This document shows positions 4,838 to 5,103 of a stretch of DNA of 5,103 nt, one piece after another. The translations under genes and the position numbers were made by a program. Below the pieces are notes generated by a model that worked only from the letters and a program-made list of their open reading frames with translations, was not told the DNA's origin and did not search any database. This stretch comes from an uncultured Eubacteriales bacterium. Its GTDB lineage: Bacteria; Bacillota; Clostridia; Oscillospirales; Oscillospiraceae. Location of the stretch: positions 1 through 5,103 of the forward strand of contig ONVR01000134.1 in NCBI GenBank assembly GCA_900321335.1, read 5' to 3'. How positions within the stretch are numbered: position 1 is the stretch's first letter; each line of letters begins with the position of its first letter.

Positions 4838-5103
4838 ATGAGCCAAGCAACCATTTCCATTATATTGGTCGTGCTGCTGGATTGCGCCGTTCTTGCGGGG
4901 CTGGTATATCTGGGGATCCTGCTGGCAAGGGCGCTGAAAACCTACGTCGCCTCCAAACAGGTCCGGCAGGAAAAGGCGGAGACCATCCGCTGCCTCGGGG
5001 ATGTGATCAAAAGACATTGCACGGCGTGTAAAATGACCCAGGAATTTGTCGCCGAAGCCATCGGCGTCAGCCGTCAGGCCGTCTCCAAGTGGGAAAGCGG
5101 CGT
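4838..5103 (+). CDS. Membrane-anchored XRE-family helix-turn-helix regulator, N-terminal 88 residues (3' end outside window)
   Basis: The frame runs from ATG 4838 to the window edge without a stop. GGAGG (4825-4829) lies 8 bases upstream, supporting the start. Residues 5-30 (ISIILVVLLDCAVLAGLVYL and onward) form one hydrophobic membrane span. It is followed by a basic stretch (RALKTYVASKQVRQEK), which by the positive-inside rule places the rest in the cytoplasm. From about residue 53 an XRE/Cro-CI-type domain follows: LGDVIKRH, then helix MTQEFVAEAIG (66-76) and recognition helix SRQAVSKWESG (78-88). The MTQEFVAE...VSRQAVSKWE pattern is typical of clostridial XRE regulators. Cysteines at 61 and 64 make a C-x-x-C just before the helix-turn-helix. 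A DNA-binding domain tethered to the membrane suggests a one-component regulator, but its signal and targets are unknown. No partner gene is visible. Confidence 0.85.
   Translation, partial: MSQATISIILVVLLDCAVLAGLVYLGILLARALKTYVASKQVRQEKAETIRCLGDVIKRHCTACKMTQEFVAEAIGVSRQAVSKWESG

Noticed and set aside
3036..4850. 604-codon open frame on the minus strand opposite pepP
   Set aside because: It lies antisense to a gene with every catalytic residue in place, has no recognisable domain, is rich in His, Arg, Gln and Pro as expected from a GC-rich shadow frame, and crosses the 20-bp hairpin.

Overview
The window suggests an endospore-forming member of class Clostridia, most likely a GC-rich Oscillospiraceae-type gut anaerobe. 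This rests on a small acid-soluble spore protein gene with a sigma-G-like promoter, GC-rich codon use with strong AGGAG-type ribosome binding sites, and proteins of clostridial type. No species can be named from sequence alone.

Layout. Positions 1-813 (+) hold the C-terminal two thirds of tyrosyl-tRNA synthetase (tyrS), cut by the window edge. A bidirectional terminator (817-855) separates it from a convergent alpha/beta-type SASP gene (869-1060, -), which has its own sigma-G-like promoter (1121-1150). Upstream on the same strand is metY (1219-2499, -), an O-acetylhomoserine sulfhydrylase that ends in an intrinsic terminator (1175-1209). A divergent control region (2500-2873) separates metY from pepP (2874-4691, +), an Xaa-Pro aminopeptidase with every catalytic residue in place. 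After a 20-bp perfect hairpin (4706-4750) comes the start of a membrane-tethered XRE-type regulator (4838 to the window end, +), cut by the right edge.

The most interesting part is the metY leader. A near-consensus promoter (TTGACA, 17 bp, TATTAT) overlaps at its start site a 25-bp palindrome that looks like an operator. The transcript then carries an unannotated 38-codon ORF (2554-2670, -) with a good ribosome binding site and a Cys-Cys-Leu-Cys run near its end. Around those Cys codons lie four RNA segments that can pair 1:2, 2:3 or 3:4, the logic of an amino-acid attenuator. Because metY makes homocysteine from sulfide, a cysteine-sensing leader peptide is a coherent hypothesis. No intrinsic terminator is visible in the leader, so the mechanism (translational, Rho-dependent or RNA-stability based) is open.

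The other genes are standard units with separate signals. I see no mobile element, CRISPR array, tRNA or rRNA.
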